The notes under the pieces were generated by a model. It searched no databases and was not told where the DNA came from. It saw only the letters and a program-made list of their open reading frames with translations. A stretch of DNA of 5,616 bases. It comes from an uncultured Lachnospiraceae bacterium. Lineage in GTDB: Bacteria; Bacillota; Clostridia; Lachnospirales; Lachnospiraceae. The number at the start of each line of letters is the position of its first letter. Position 1 is the first letter of the stretch. The stretch covers positions 1-5,616 of the forward strand of contig CACZPG010000118.1 of assembly GCA_902782965.1 (NCBI GenBank), in the 5' to 3' direction. Positions 1-5,577 of the stretch are shown piece by piece. A program made the position numbers and the translations under genes.

Positions 1-387
1 AAGAAGATAATGCAGCAGAGAGAAGACCATTATAAGGAAATGGATGAATCAGCACAGGCAAAGCTTTCTGAAGCTGAAGAAATGAAGACACAGTATTCAG
101 ACAAGCTGGCTCAGGTTGATAAAGAGATATCTGAGAAGAAGAAGCAGGCAGAAGCAGATTTAAGTGATTTAAGAGAGAAACTTCAGGCAGAAGCAAAAGA
201 GTCTGCTGATAAGATAATTGATAATGCAAAGGCTCAGGCTGAAGAGCAGAAGAAGAGTATCGTTAACAGTGCGAAGAAGGAAATAGCTGAAATAGTTGAA
301 GAAGCAACTAAGAAGGCTGTACTTTCAGGAAATGTAAGCGAAGCTTACGATCTCTTCCTTGATGATGCTGAAAGGAGTATCAGTTAA
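1..387 (+). CDS. atpF: F-type ATP synthase subunit b, C-terminal part (5' end outside window)
   Basis: Subunit b forms the peripheral stalk that links the membrane a subunit to the top of F1 and stops the alpha/beta hexamer from rotating. The frame is open from base 1, so the visible 128 residues are the C-terminal part; the ATG at 10 is internal. The sequence is almost entirely a charged coiled coil rich in Glu, Lys, Ala and Gln. It contains an IMQQREDHY segment very like the IMKQREDHI found around residue 42 of Bacillus b. About 40 residues, including the single membrane helix, should therefore lie upstream. The end (VSEAYDLFLDDAERSIS) looks like a normal b C-terminus, with no delta domain attached. 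The stop TAA overlaps the ATG of the next gene by one base, which suggests translational coupling. Position and sequence make the assignment strong, but the N-terminus is not seen. Confidence 0.88.
   Translation, partial: KKIMQQREDHYKEMDESAQAKLSEAEEMKTQYSDKLAQVDKEISEKKKQAEADLSDLREKLQAEAKESADKIIDNAKAQAEEQKKSIVNSAKKEIAEIVEEATKKAVLSGNVSEAYDLFLDDAERSIS
371..378 (+). promoter_or_regulatory. Ribosome binding site of the delta-alpha fusion gene
   Basis: The AAAGGAGT here contains AGGAG and ends 8 bases before the ATG at 387. It lies inside the last codons of b. Together with the TAATG stop/start overlap it supports 387 as the genuine start of the long alpha, and hence supports the N-terminal extension being translated. 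Confidence 0.8.
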
Positions 388-2147
388 TGTCAGATGATAT
401 TAAAAAGATGATTACAGCTGAGCTGTATTCACCGGTGGAACCTGATGAATCCCAGAAAGAACGATTCGTCGGTTTCATTTCAAAAAAATATAAGACAGAT
501 GCTGAACTGAACTGGATTAAAGATGACAGTATCTCCTCAGGCTTCAGGCTGGTAATCGGCAAAGATGTATACGACTGGACTACAGAAGGACGTTTTACAC
601 AGCTCAGGGAAATGCTTCAGAGCATCAATATTGAGAGTGATGCTTCTGAGAAGGAACTCATTTCCCTCATTAAAACCAGCGTTCAGGACTGGTCTCTTGA
701 GGCGGTTGCCGAGGAAGAGGGCTATGTTAAGTCTGTTGGTGACGGTATAGTAGTTGTAGATGGTCTCAGTTCGGTTGTTTACGGAGAGATAGTATTATTC
801 GAGTCTGGCGTAAAAGGAATGGTTCAGGATCTGAGAACTGATGACGTCGGAGTCATCCTCTTCGGTGATGACGGGGAGGTAATGACCGGAAGCCGCGTCA
901 GAAGAACTAAGAAAACAGCAGGTATTCCTGTTGGAGATGCTTTTCTCGGAAGAGTTGTTGATCCTCTTGGAAATCCTATTGATGGAATGGGGGATATTGA
1001 AGCTTCTGATTACAGACCTGTTGAGGCAGAAGCTCCCGGAATTGTTAAAAGACAGTCTGTTGATACCCCTATGAATACGGGTATCCTTTCCATTGACTCT
1101 ATGTTCCCTATAGGAAGAGGTCAGAGAGAGCTTATCATCGGTGACAGACAGACCGGTAAAACAGCGATAGCAGTAGATACTATTCTGAATCAGAAGGATA
1201 CAGGCGTTATCTGTATCTATGTTGCCATCGGACAGAAAGCCAGTAGTGTGGCACAGCTCGTTGGAACACTTAAGAAGAAAGGTGCGATGGATTATACCAT
1301 CATTGTTGCCGCAAATGCATCAGAAACAGCACCTATTCAGTATATAGCTCCATATTCCGGAGCGGCTCTTGCTGAATACTTCATGTATAAGGGCAAGGAC
1401 GTTCTGATAGTGTATGATGATCTGTCCAAGCATGCTATTGCTTACAGAGCACTTTCGCTTCTTCTGGAGAGATCGCCGGGACGTGAGGCTTATCCGGGAG
1501 ATGTATTCTATCTTCATTCAAGACTTCTGGAGAGATCAGCAAGACTTAATGATAATATCGGAGGAGGAAGCATTACAGCTCTTCCTGTGGTTGAAACACA
1601 GGCAGGAGATGTTTCTGCTTATATACCTACTAATATTATTTCCATTACTGATGGACAGATTTTCCTGGAAAGCGACCTTTTCTTTGCAGGTCAGAGACCT
1701 GCGGTTAATGTAGGTCTTTCAGTATCCCGTGTAGGTGGTGCTGCTCAGACTAAGGCCATGAAAAAGGCTGCGGGAAGTATCAGACTTGATCTTGCTCAGT
1801 TCCGTGAGATGGAGATATTCACCCAGTTCTCCAGTGACCTGGATGATGTTACTAAGAATCAGCTGGTATATGGGCAGGGACTTATGAAGCTGCTTCGTCA
1901 GCCTCAGAATAATCCTTTCAAGCTGCATGAGCAGGTAATTATCCTTATTGCAGCAACTGCGCATGTTATGCAGAAAGTACCGTTAGATGATATATTGAAT
2001 TTCAGAAGTGCGCTTCTGGAGCATTTCAACAGCTCAGAGTCTGTTCTTTGCAAACAGATAGACAGGACAGGCAAACTCAGTGATGATGAGAAGGCTCATA
2101 TTATTGAGGTGGCTGAGAAGTTCAGAGATGAATATCTGGAGAAATAA
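387..2147 (+). CDS. atpA: ATP synthase subunit alpha with fused N-terminal delta C-terminal domain
   Basis: Alpha supplies the non-catalytic nucleotide sites and the arginine finger of F1. The product has 586 residues against the usual 500-515. Residues about 9-80 resemble the delta/OSCP C-terminal domain. Residues about 85-586 are a complete alpha: an N-terminal helix (ELISLIKTSVQDW), a beta-barrel (VGDGIVVVDGL at 117-127), the P-loop GDRQTGKT at 252-259, the YDDLSK segment at 343-348, the PAVNVGLSVS signature at 438-447 with arginine finger R448, and the C-terminal helical domain. Relative to E. coli alpha, a short insertion before the SxTALP segment is absent. The start is set by a good ribosome binding site and the one-base overlap with b. 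The gene stands where delta then alpha would be expected, and no delta N-terminal domain is encoded between b and alpha. The alpha assignment is certain; the fusion rests on alignment by eye. Confidence 0.96.
   Translation: MSDDIKKMITAELYSPVEPDESQKERFVGFISKKYKTDAELNWIKDDSISSGFRLVIGKDVYDWTTEGRFTQLREMLQSINIESDASEKELISLIKTSVQDWSLEAVAEEEGYVKSVGDGIVVVDGLSSVVYGEIVLFESGVKGMVQDLRTDDVGVILFGDDGEVMTGSRVRRTKKTAGIPVGDAFLGRVVDPLGNPIDGMGDIEASDYRPVEAEAPGIVKRQSVDTPMNTGILSIDSMFPIGRGQRELIIGDRQTGKTAIAVDTILNQKDTGVICIYVAIGQKASSVAQLVGTLKKKGAMDYTIIVAANASETAPIQYIAPYSGAALAEYFMYKGKDVLIVYDDLSKHAIAYRALSLLLERSPGREAYPGDVFYLHSRLLERSARLNDNIGGGSITALPVVETQAGDVSAYIPTNIISITDGQIFLESDLFFAGQRPAVNVGLSVSRVGGAAQTKAMKKAAGSIRLDLAQFREMEIFTQFSSDLDDVTKNQLVYGQGLMKLLRQPQNNPFKLHEQVIILIAATAHVMQKVPLDDILNFRSALLEHFNSSESVLCKQIDRTGKLSDDEKAHIIEVAEKFRDEYLEK
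411..626 (+). other. Delta/OSCP C-terminal-domain-like region inside the alpha gene
   Basis: Residues 9-80 of the alpha product line up with roughly the last 72 residues of E. coli delta with almost no gaps. Matches include TAELYSP against the TAEVDVIS strand, the helix SQKERFVGFISKKY against EQQLAKISAAMEKRL, DAELNWIKDDSISSGFRL against the KVKLNCKIDKSVMAGVII strand pair, GKDVYDWTTEGRFTQL against AGDMVIDGSVRGRLERL, and the final LQS. Most, but not all, positions of the classical delta signature pattern are met: L41, D46, I49, S51-G52, F53, L55 and G58 fit, while A39, K45 and V56 do not. In known enzymes this domain binds the C-terminal end of b. The preceding helical domain, which binds the alpha N-termini, is absent. 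Confidence 0.85.
612..614 (+). other. Possible internal start codon giving a canonical-length alpha
   Basis: This in-frame ATG (Met76) lies exactly at the junction between the delta-like and alpha parts. Initiation here would give a 511-residue alpha beginning MLQSINIESDASEKELISL, close in length and layout to ordinary alpha. The upstream AGGGA (606-610) leaves only one base of spacing, and the AAGGA at 586-590 is 21 bases away, so the site is poor by usual rules. It may simply be the fossil start of the ancestral alpha gene. Use of this start is inference only. Confidence 0.25.
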
Positions 2148-2293
2148 TAAAATCGCAGTAATTATTTATCCGGAGAAATATCTGAATACGAAATAATAAA
2201 TGATATTTATAAAATTTATGATAATTATGATTAATAATATTTAATGATAGATATCAGAGAATAAGAAGAAATACTCAGGAAAAACTAAGAGAA

Positions 2294-2308
2294 ATACTTA
2301 GTAAGTAT
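2294..2308 (+). repeat. Perfect 7-bp inverted repeat around one base
   Basis: ATACTTA-G-TAAGTAT is an exact dyad, ending 13 bases before the Shine-Dalgarno site of gamma. As RNA it could only form a weak six-pair, A/U-dominated stem with an AGU loop, so it is not a terminator. A DNA-binding site or a chance palindrome in AT-rich sequence are the alternatives. Confidence 0.5.
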
Positions 2309-2321
2309 CCTGAAAACTATG

Positions 2322-2326
2322 AAGGA
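2322..2326 (+). promoter_or_regulatory. Ribosome binding site of gamma
   Basis: AAGGA lies 6 bases before the ATG at 2333. The ten bases AGGATTCGAA (2323-2332) recur exactly at 3231-3240, in front of the beta start, so gamma and beta share a nearly identical initiation region. Confidence 0.75.
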
Positions 2327-2332
2327 TTCGAA

Positions 2333-3247
2333 ATGGCAGGTACCAAGGAAATCAAAAACAGAATAACCAGTGTCATGAAGACTCAGAAGATTACCAATGC
2401 CATGTATCTTATTTCTTCAACTAAGATGCGGAAGGCCAAGGCTGATCTGGAAAAGACCAGACCATATTTCGACATGCAGGAACATGAGATAAAGAGAATC
2501 TTTCAGACAGAAATAGATGTTACAAGCAGATATTTCTATCCGAAGACCGGCCGTAAGCCTGCTGAAACCTATGCGTATCTTGTGATTACAGCGGATAAAG
2601 GTCTGGCGGGAGCTTATAACCATAATGTTCTTAAGACTCTGGAAGGAGAGATGAAGAAACATAAGAAGGTTAAGCTTTATGTGGTAGGTGAATTCGGAAG
2701 AAGATACTGTAATAAACACAAGATTCCTATTGAACAGTCATTTCTGTATACTGCTCAGAATCCTACATTTACGAGAGCACGTGAGATATGTGCTACACTG
2801 CTGGAAGAGTATGATCAGGGAAATGTGGATGAAATCAGAGTTATCTACAGTGATATGGAAAATGATATAGTTTCTACAGTTCGTATGGAAAGACTTCTGC
2901 CTTTTGACAGGAAGGAATTCCTTACAGCAAAGGAAGACAAGAATGAGAAGGATGTTCATTATGAATTCTATCCTTCGGTAGATATAGTTCTGAATCATGT
3001 GGTAGTGGGATACATTACAGGATTCATTTATGGTTCGCTGATCGACAGTTTCTCGGCTGAACAGAATGCGCGAATGAATGCCATGAAATCAGCTAACGAT
3101 AATGCTGAGGAAATTCTCAACAATCTGTCGATGCAGTATAATGCGGTAAGACAGGCGGCTATAACCCAGGAGATTACAGAGGTTGCAGCCGGCGCCAAAG
3201 CGCAGAAGAAAAAGAAGAAAAAGATTAAGGAGGATTCGAACTCTTGA
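2333..3247 (+). CDS. atpG: F-type ATP synthase subunit gamma, with lysine-rich C-terminal tail
   Basis: Gamma is the central rotor shaft inside the alpha/beta hexamer and binds epsilon and the c-ring. The product has 304 residues against about 285-290 typically. The N-terminal helix has the hallmark KNRITSVMKTQKITNAM at about 8-24. ADKGLAGAYN at 87-96 matches the usual SDKGLCGGLN-type loop of the Rossmann-like domain. The C-terminal family signature ITQEITEVAAGAKA lies at 277-290 and fits the pattern at every position. Beyond the usual end there are 14 extra residues, QKKKKKKIKEDSNS. The encoding purine tract carries the ribosome binding site of beta, so the tail may partly reflect constraint from the overlapping signal. 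The ATG at 2333 matches the family N-terminus and has a good ribosome binding site. The stop overlaps the start of beta by 4 bases. Confidence 0.97.
   Translation: MAGTKEIKNRITSVMKTQKITNAMYLISSTKMRKAKADLEKTRPYFDMQEHEIKRIFQTEIDVTSRYFYPKTGRKPAETYAYLVITADKGLAGAYNHNVLKTLEGEMKKHKKVKLYVVGEFGRRYCNKHKIPIEQSFLYTAQNPTFTRAREICATLLEEYDQGNVDEIRVIYSDMENDIVSTVRMERLLPFDRKEFLTAKEDKNEKDVHYEFYPSVDIVLNHVVVGYITGFIYGSLIDSFSAEQNARMNAMKSANDNAEEILNNLSMQYNAVRQAAITQEITEVAAGAKAQKKKKKKIKEDSNS
3227..3233 (+). promoter_or_regulatory. Ribosome binding site of beta, inside the gamma tail
   Basis: AAGGAGG is a perfect Shine-Dalgarno match 10 bases before the TTG at 3244. It lies in gamma codons for the post-lysine segment IKED. 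It decides the TTG start, because the beta frame has a stop (TAA at 3226-3228) just upstream and no other start codon in between. Confidence 0.85.
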
Positions 3248-4635
3248 ATGCAGGAAAGATTGTGCAGGTTTCAGGACCTGTAGTAGACGTAGAGTTTGAA
3301 ACAGGACATCTTCCGAAGCTGAGAGATGCGCTGAAAGTTACCGTAGGTGGTGAAGAGCGTACTATGGAAGTGGCTCAGCTTCTGGAAGGTAATATAGTCA
3401 GATGTATTATTCTTTCAGCAAGTGAAGGACTTGCCAGAGGCATGGAGGTAATAGCTACGGGATCCGGAATAACCGTACCTGTAGGAGATGTTACCATCGG
3501 ACGTATGTTCAATGTTCTGGGTAATGCCATTGACGGTGGAGATGATATTTCCAAAGATGCTGAGAGATGGAATATACATCGTCCGGCACCAAGTTTTGAA
3601 GAGCAGAATACATCGGTAGAAATCCTGGAAACAGGAATAAAAGTTATTGATCTTCTGGAACCCTATGCAAAGGGTGGTAAGATTGGTCTGTTCGGTGGAG
3701 CCGGAGTAGGAAAGACAGTTCTTATTCAGGAGCTGATCCATAATGTAGCCATGGAGCATGGTGGCTATTCCATATTCACCGGTGTTGGTGAGCGAAGCCG
3801 TGAGGGAAATGATCTCTGGAATGAAATGAAAGAGAGCGGAACCATCGATAAAACGGCCATGGTATTCGGACAGATGAATGAGTCTCCGGGAGTACGTATG
3901 AGAGTTGCTCTTACGGGACTTACAATGGCAGAATACTTCAGAGATGTACAGCATAGAGACGTACTTCTCTTCATAGATAATATTTTCAGATTCGTACAGG
4001 CAGGATCAGAGGTTTCTACACTTCTGGGACGTATGCCTTCAGCGGTTGGTTATCAGCCGACTCTGGCTCAGGAAATGGGTACACTTCAGGAGAGAATTAC
4101 TTCTACTTCAAGTGGATCTGTTACATCGGTTCAGGCAGTTTATGTGCCTGCGGATGACCTTACGGATCCTGCGCCTGCAACTACATTTACACATCTGGAT
4201 GCAACTACAGTTCTTAGCCGTAGGATTGCAGAGCAGGGTATCTACCCGGCTGTTGATCCGCTGGCATCTACTTCACGTATACTTGAAGCTGATGTTGTAG
4301 GAGAGGAACATTACAGAGTTGCCCGTACAGTTCAGGAGTATCTTCAGAAATACAGTGAGCTTCAGGATATCATTGCTATTCTTGGTATGGATGAGCTTTC
4401 AGATGAGGATAAGCTTGTAGTTAACAGAGCAAGAAAGATAATACGTTTCCTTTCGCAGCCTATGTATGTGGCTGAGAAATTTACCGGCGTTCCCGGTGCA
4501 TATGTTCCGGTCAGTGAAACAGTCAAAGGTTTCGGTCAGATCATTGCCGGAAAATATGATGATCTTCCGGAAGGTGCGTTCTACAACGTTGGTACTGTGG
4601 AAGATGCTGTTAAGAAGGCAGAGACGATGCAGTAA
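3244..4635 (+). CDS. atpD: F-type ATP synthase subunit beta (catalytic)
   Basis: Beta holds the three catalytic sites that make or hydrolyse ATP. The 463 residues are of normal length and the domain order is canonical: N-terminal barrel (KIVQVSGPVVDVEF), P-loop GGAGVGKT at 151-158 with K157 and T158, GERSREGNDL at 182-191 with the catalytic Glu183 and Arg184, Walker B LLFID ending at D245, the family signature PAVDPLASTS at 335-344, and DELSDED at 383-389, the segment that contacts gamma and epsilon. The start is a TTG in a TTGA overlap with the gamma stop. It is supported by the strong ribosome binding site and by the fit of MNAGKIVQV to the family start. The rare start with a strong upstream site and overlap suggests coupling to gamma translation. 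All expected catalytic residues are present, so the enzyme should be active. Confidence 0.98.
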   Translation: MNAGKIVQVSGPVVDVEFETGHLPKLRDALKVTVGGEERTMEVAQLLEGNIVRCIILSASEGLARGMEVIATGSGITVPVGDVTIGRMFNVLGNAIDGGDDISKDAERWNIHRPAPSFEEQNTSVEILETGIKVIDLLEPYAKGGKIGLFGGAGVGKTVLIQELIHNVAMEHGGYSIFTGVGERSREGNDLWNEMKESGTIDKTAMVFGQMNESPGVRMRVALTGLTMAEYFRDVQHRDVLLFIDNIFRFVQAGSEVSTLLGRMPSAVGYQPTLAQEMGTLQERITSTSSGSVTSVQAVYVPADDLTDPAPATTFTHLDATTVLSRRIAEQGIYPAVDPLASTSRILEADVVGEEHYRVARTVQEYLQKYSELQDIIAILGMDELSDEDKLVVNRARKIIRFLSQPMYVAEKFTGVPGAYVPVSETVKGFGQIIAGKYDDLPEGAFYNVGTVEDAVKKAETMQ

Positions 4636-4654
4636 TATGGCAATGGACGTATTC

Positions 4655-4670
4655 TCTGTCACAAGACAGG
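4655..4670 (+). other. Small hairpin between beta and epsilon
   Basis: CTGTC-ACAA-GACAG forms a 5-pair stem with a four-base loop, extendable by one T-G pair. A run of five T (4678-4682) follows after a 7-base gap. The gap and short stem argue against a strong terminator. It could reduce read-through or stabilise a processed end, tuning epsilon relative to beta. Confidence 0.35.
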
Positions 4671-4685
4671 TTGGCAGTTTTTGAG

Positions 4686-4707
4686 TCATTACTATGTATC
4701 ATTACTA
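4686..4707 (+). repeat. 9-bp direct repeat, TCATTACTA twice at 13-base period
   Basis: TCATTACTA occurs at 4686-4694 and at 4699-4707, immediately before the epsilon ribosome binding site. No function is apparent; it may be a small tandem duplication or chance. Confidence 0.45.
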
Positions 4708-4709
4708 GT

Positions 4710-4713
4710 GGAG
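4710..4713 (+). promoter_or_regulatory. Ribosome binding site that sets the epsilon start
   Basis: GGAG (within GTGGAGA) lies 5 bases before the ATG at 4719. The longer in-frame reading from TTG at 4671 has no such site and adds 16 residues not seen in epsilon proteins, so 4719 is preferred. Confidence 0.7.
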
Positions 4714-4718
4714 ATAAT

Positions 4719-5123
4719 ATGAATACATTCTATACCAAAATATTTGAAGCAGATAATACATTCTTTAAGGGTGAACTTGAGTCCGTAATTATACCCACAG
4801 TTGATGGAGAATATGGTGTCTGGGCCGATCACGAAAACCTTGTAGTTGCTATCATTCCGGGCAAGATGACCTTCAGGGATGCTGAGGGAGAGACCTATGA
4901 GGCTTTTGTATCGGATGGTATGATGAGGATTGAAGACGGAGAGGTTCTGATTCTTGTTGACTCGGCGGAATATGCTGATGAAATTGATATTTCACGTGCT
5001 AAGGAGAAGGAGGCGGCAGCCAAGGAAGCAATGCTTCAGAAGAGAAGCATGCATGAATATACCCTTGCAGAGTCCAGCCTGAAGAGAGCCATAGCCAGGA
5101 TAAAGATAAAGAACGGAAGCTGA
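4719..5123 (+). CDS. atpC: F-type ATP synthase subunit epsilon
   Basis: Epsilon sits on the gamma foot and its C-terminal helices can extend to inhibit ATP hydrolysis. Starting at ATG 4719 gives 134 residues, the usual size. The N-terminal beta sandwich runs to about residue 86. The normally conserved GxLGxLPxHxPL segment reads GEYGVWADHENL (30-41): the His is kept, but Leu-Pro is replaced by Trp-Ala. The two-helix C-terminal domain (about 88-131) is present. It contains IDISRA at 89-94, which fits the I(L)DxxRA motif of ATP-binding epsilon in thermophilic Bacillus, and LKRAIAR at 121-127, matching the Arg-bearing segment LKRAMNR there. ATP-sensitive relief of inhibition is therefore plausible but inferred. 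It is the last subunit gene of the operon and is separated from beta by 83 bases. Confidence 0.95.
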   Translation: MNTFYTKIFEADNTFFKGELESVIIPTVDGEYGVWADHENLVVAIIPGKMTFRDAEGETYEAFVSDGMMRIEDGEVLILVDSAEYADEIDISRAKEKEAAAKEAMLQKRSMHEYTLAESSLKRAIARIKIKNGS

Positions 5124-5140
5124 TGATTCTCAGCTCTTTA
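5118..5140 (+). terminator. Weak terminator-like hairpin at the end of epsilon
   Basis: AGCTGA (5118-5123), a six-base loop, and TCAGCT (5130-5135) form a perfect 6-pair stem that includes the epsilon stop codon, followed by CTTTA. The short stem and interrupted T tract suggest partial termination at best. This would place the downstream gene at reduced transcription or under a separate, unseen promoter. Confidence 0.35.
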
Positions 5141-5150
5141 TATAAATAAG

Positions 5151-5156
5151 AAAGGG
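5151..5156 (+). promoter_or_regulatory. Ribosome binding site of the DUF2752 gene
   Basis: AAAGGG lies 10 bases before the GTG at 5167 and supports this GTG as the start. The next in-frame ATG (5260) would delete the basic N-terminus and cut into the first membrane helix. Confidence 0.6.
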
Positions 5157-5166
5157 ACATCAGGGA

Positions 5167-5577
5167 GTGGATAGAGAAGAACTCGAAAAAAAATATAGTT
5201 TAGATCTATCTCCTGCTGCTGTCAGAAGAAGAGTAATACGCGACACGGTCATACTTTTTATGGCCGGTGTCGCTTATTATATTTTTGTGACAGTTACACC
5301 TTTTTCCTATAAATGCTATATCCATGAACTTTTCGGAATTGATTGTCCGGTGTGCGGCACTACAAGAATGATGCTTTCGCTGGCACATTTCAGATTCTCA
5401 GAAGCGTTTAATTATAATCAGTATATATTTATAACATTGCCTTATATCATATATGAAATTATTTATCTGTTTTATCTTAATGAATCCAAGAAACCCGCAG
5501 GAAAGATTAATAGGGTGATACTATATTTGTGGGTGATACTGTTGTTCATATTCGGTGTTGTAAGGAATGTATTATAA
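5167..5577 (+). CDS. DUF2752-type small membrane protein
   Basis: The 136-residue product has the hallmarks of the uncharacterised DUF2752 family: a CPVCGTTR motif at 60-67 after a short helix, an Asn-containing turn (NYNQ, 82-85) where relatives usually have an NP, and a C-terminal GVVRN like the family's GVLRN ending. Hydrophobic segments at about 25-45, 86-104 and 116-133 suggest three membrane helices. A charged, Arg-rich N-terminus (RRRVIRD at 20-26) is likely cytosolic. The cysteine pair plus Cys50 could bind metal or be redox-active, but the function is unknown. It starts at GTG, 43 bases after epsilon, on the same strand. No known link to ATP synthase is recognised, so co-transcription may be incidental. 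Family assignment is by motif only. Confidence 0.8.
   Translation: MDREELEKKYSLDLSPAAVRRRVIRDTVILFMAGVAYYIFVTVTPFSYKCYIHELFGIDCPVCGTTRMMLSLAHFRFSEAFNYNQYIFITLPYIIYEIIYLFYLNESKKPAGKINRVILYLWVILLFIFGVVRNVL

Larger units (their letters stand above)
2148..2332 (+). other. AT-rich spacer between alpha and gamma
   Basis: This 185-base gap has about 42 G/C bases (23%), and 2191-2250 has only 5 G/C in 60. No convincing gene is present. Short ATG frames at 2200 (14 codons) and 2244 (6 codons) lack ribosome binding sites. The frame of gamma is open backwards to 2231 (34 codons, including EKLREILSKYPENYEGFE) but has no ATG, GTG or TTG. No good -35/-10 pair was found. The region could be an unstructured translation-enhancing leader, a processing site, or decayed sequence. 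Confidence 0.6.

Noticed and set aside
2200..2244. 14-codon ATG frame (MIFIKFMIIMINNI) in the alpha-gamma spacer
   Set aside because: Its composition simply follows from the extreme A/T content, and no ribosome binding site is suitably placed.
2148..2332. Internal promoter in the alpha-gamma spacer
   Set aside because: Several TATAAT-like hexamers occur (for example TATGAT at 2226-2231), but none has a credible -35 at 16-18 bases; such hexamers are expected in 90% A/T sequence.
3415..3954. 179-codon open frame on the minus strand
   Set aside because: It lies wholly opposite the conserved beta coding region, has no recognisable protein features, and is explained by the codon pattern of beta.
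4637..4684. 15-codon frame (MAMDVFSVTRQVGSF) right after the beta stop
   Set aside because: It has no ribosome binding site of its own, is too short to judge, and overlaps the hairpin; chance is the simpler reading.
4671..5123. Longer epsilon starting at TTG 4671
   Set aside because: The 16 extra residues do not fit the family, and ATG 4719 has a GGAG five bases upstream.
1..5123. N-ATPase (Na+-translocating, delta-less) type operon
   Set aside because: N-ATPase operons place beta and epsilon first and carry atpQ/atpR; here the order is the canonical b-alpha-gamma-beta-epsilon, so lack of free delta has a different cause.
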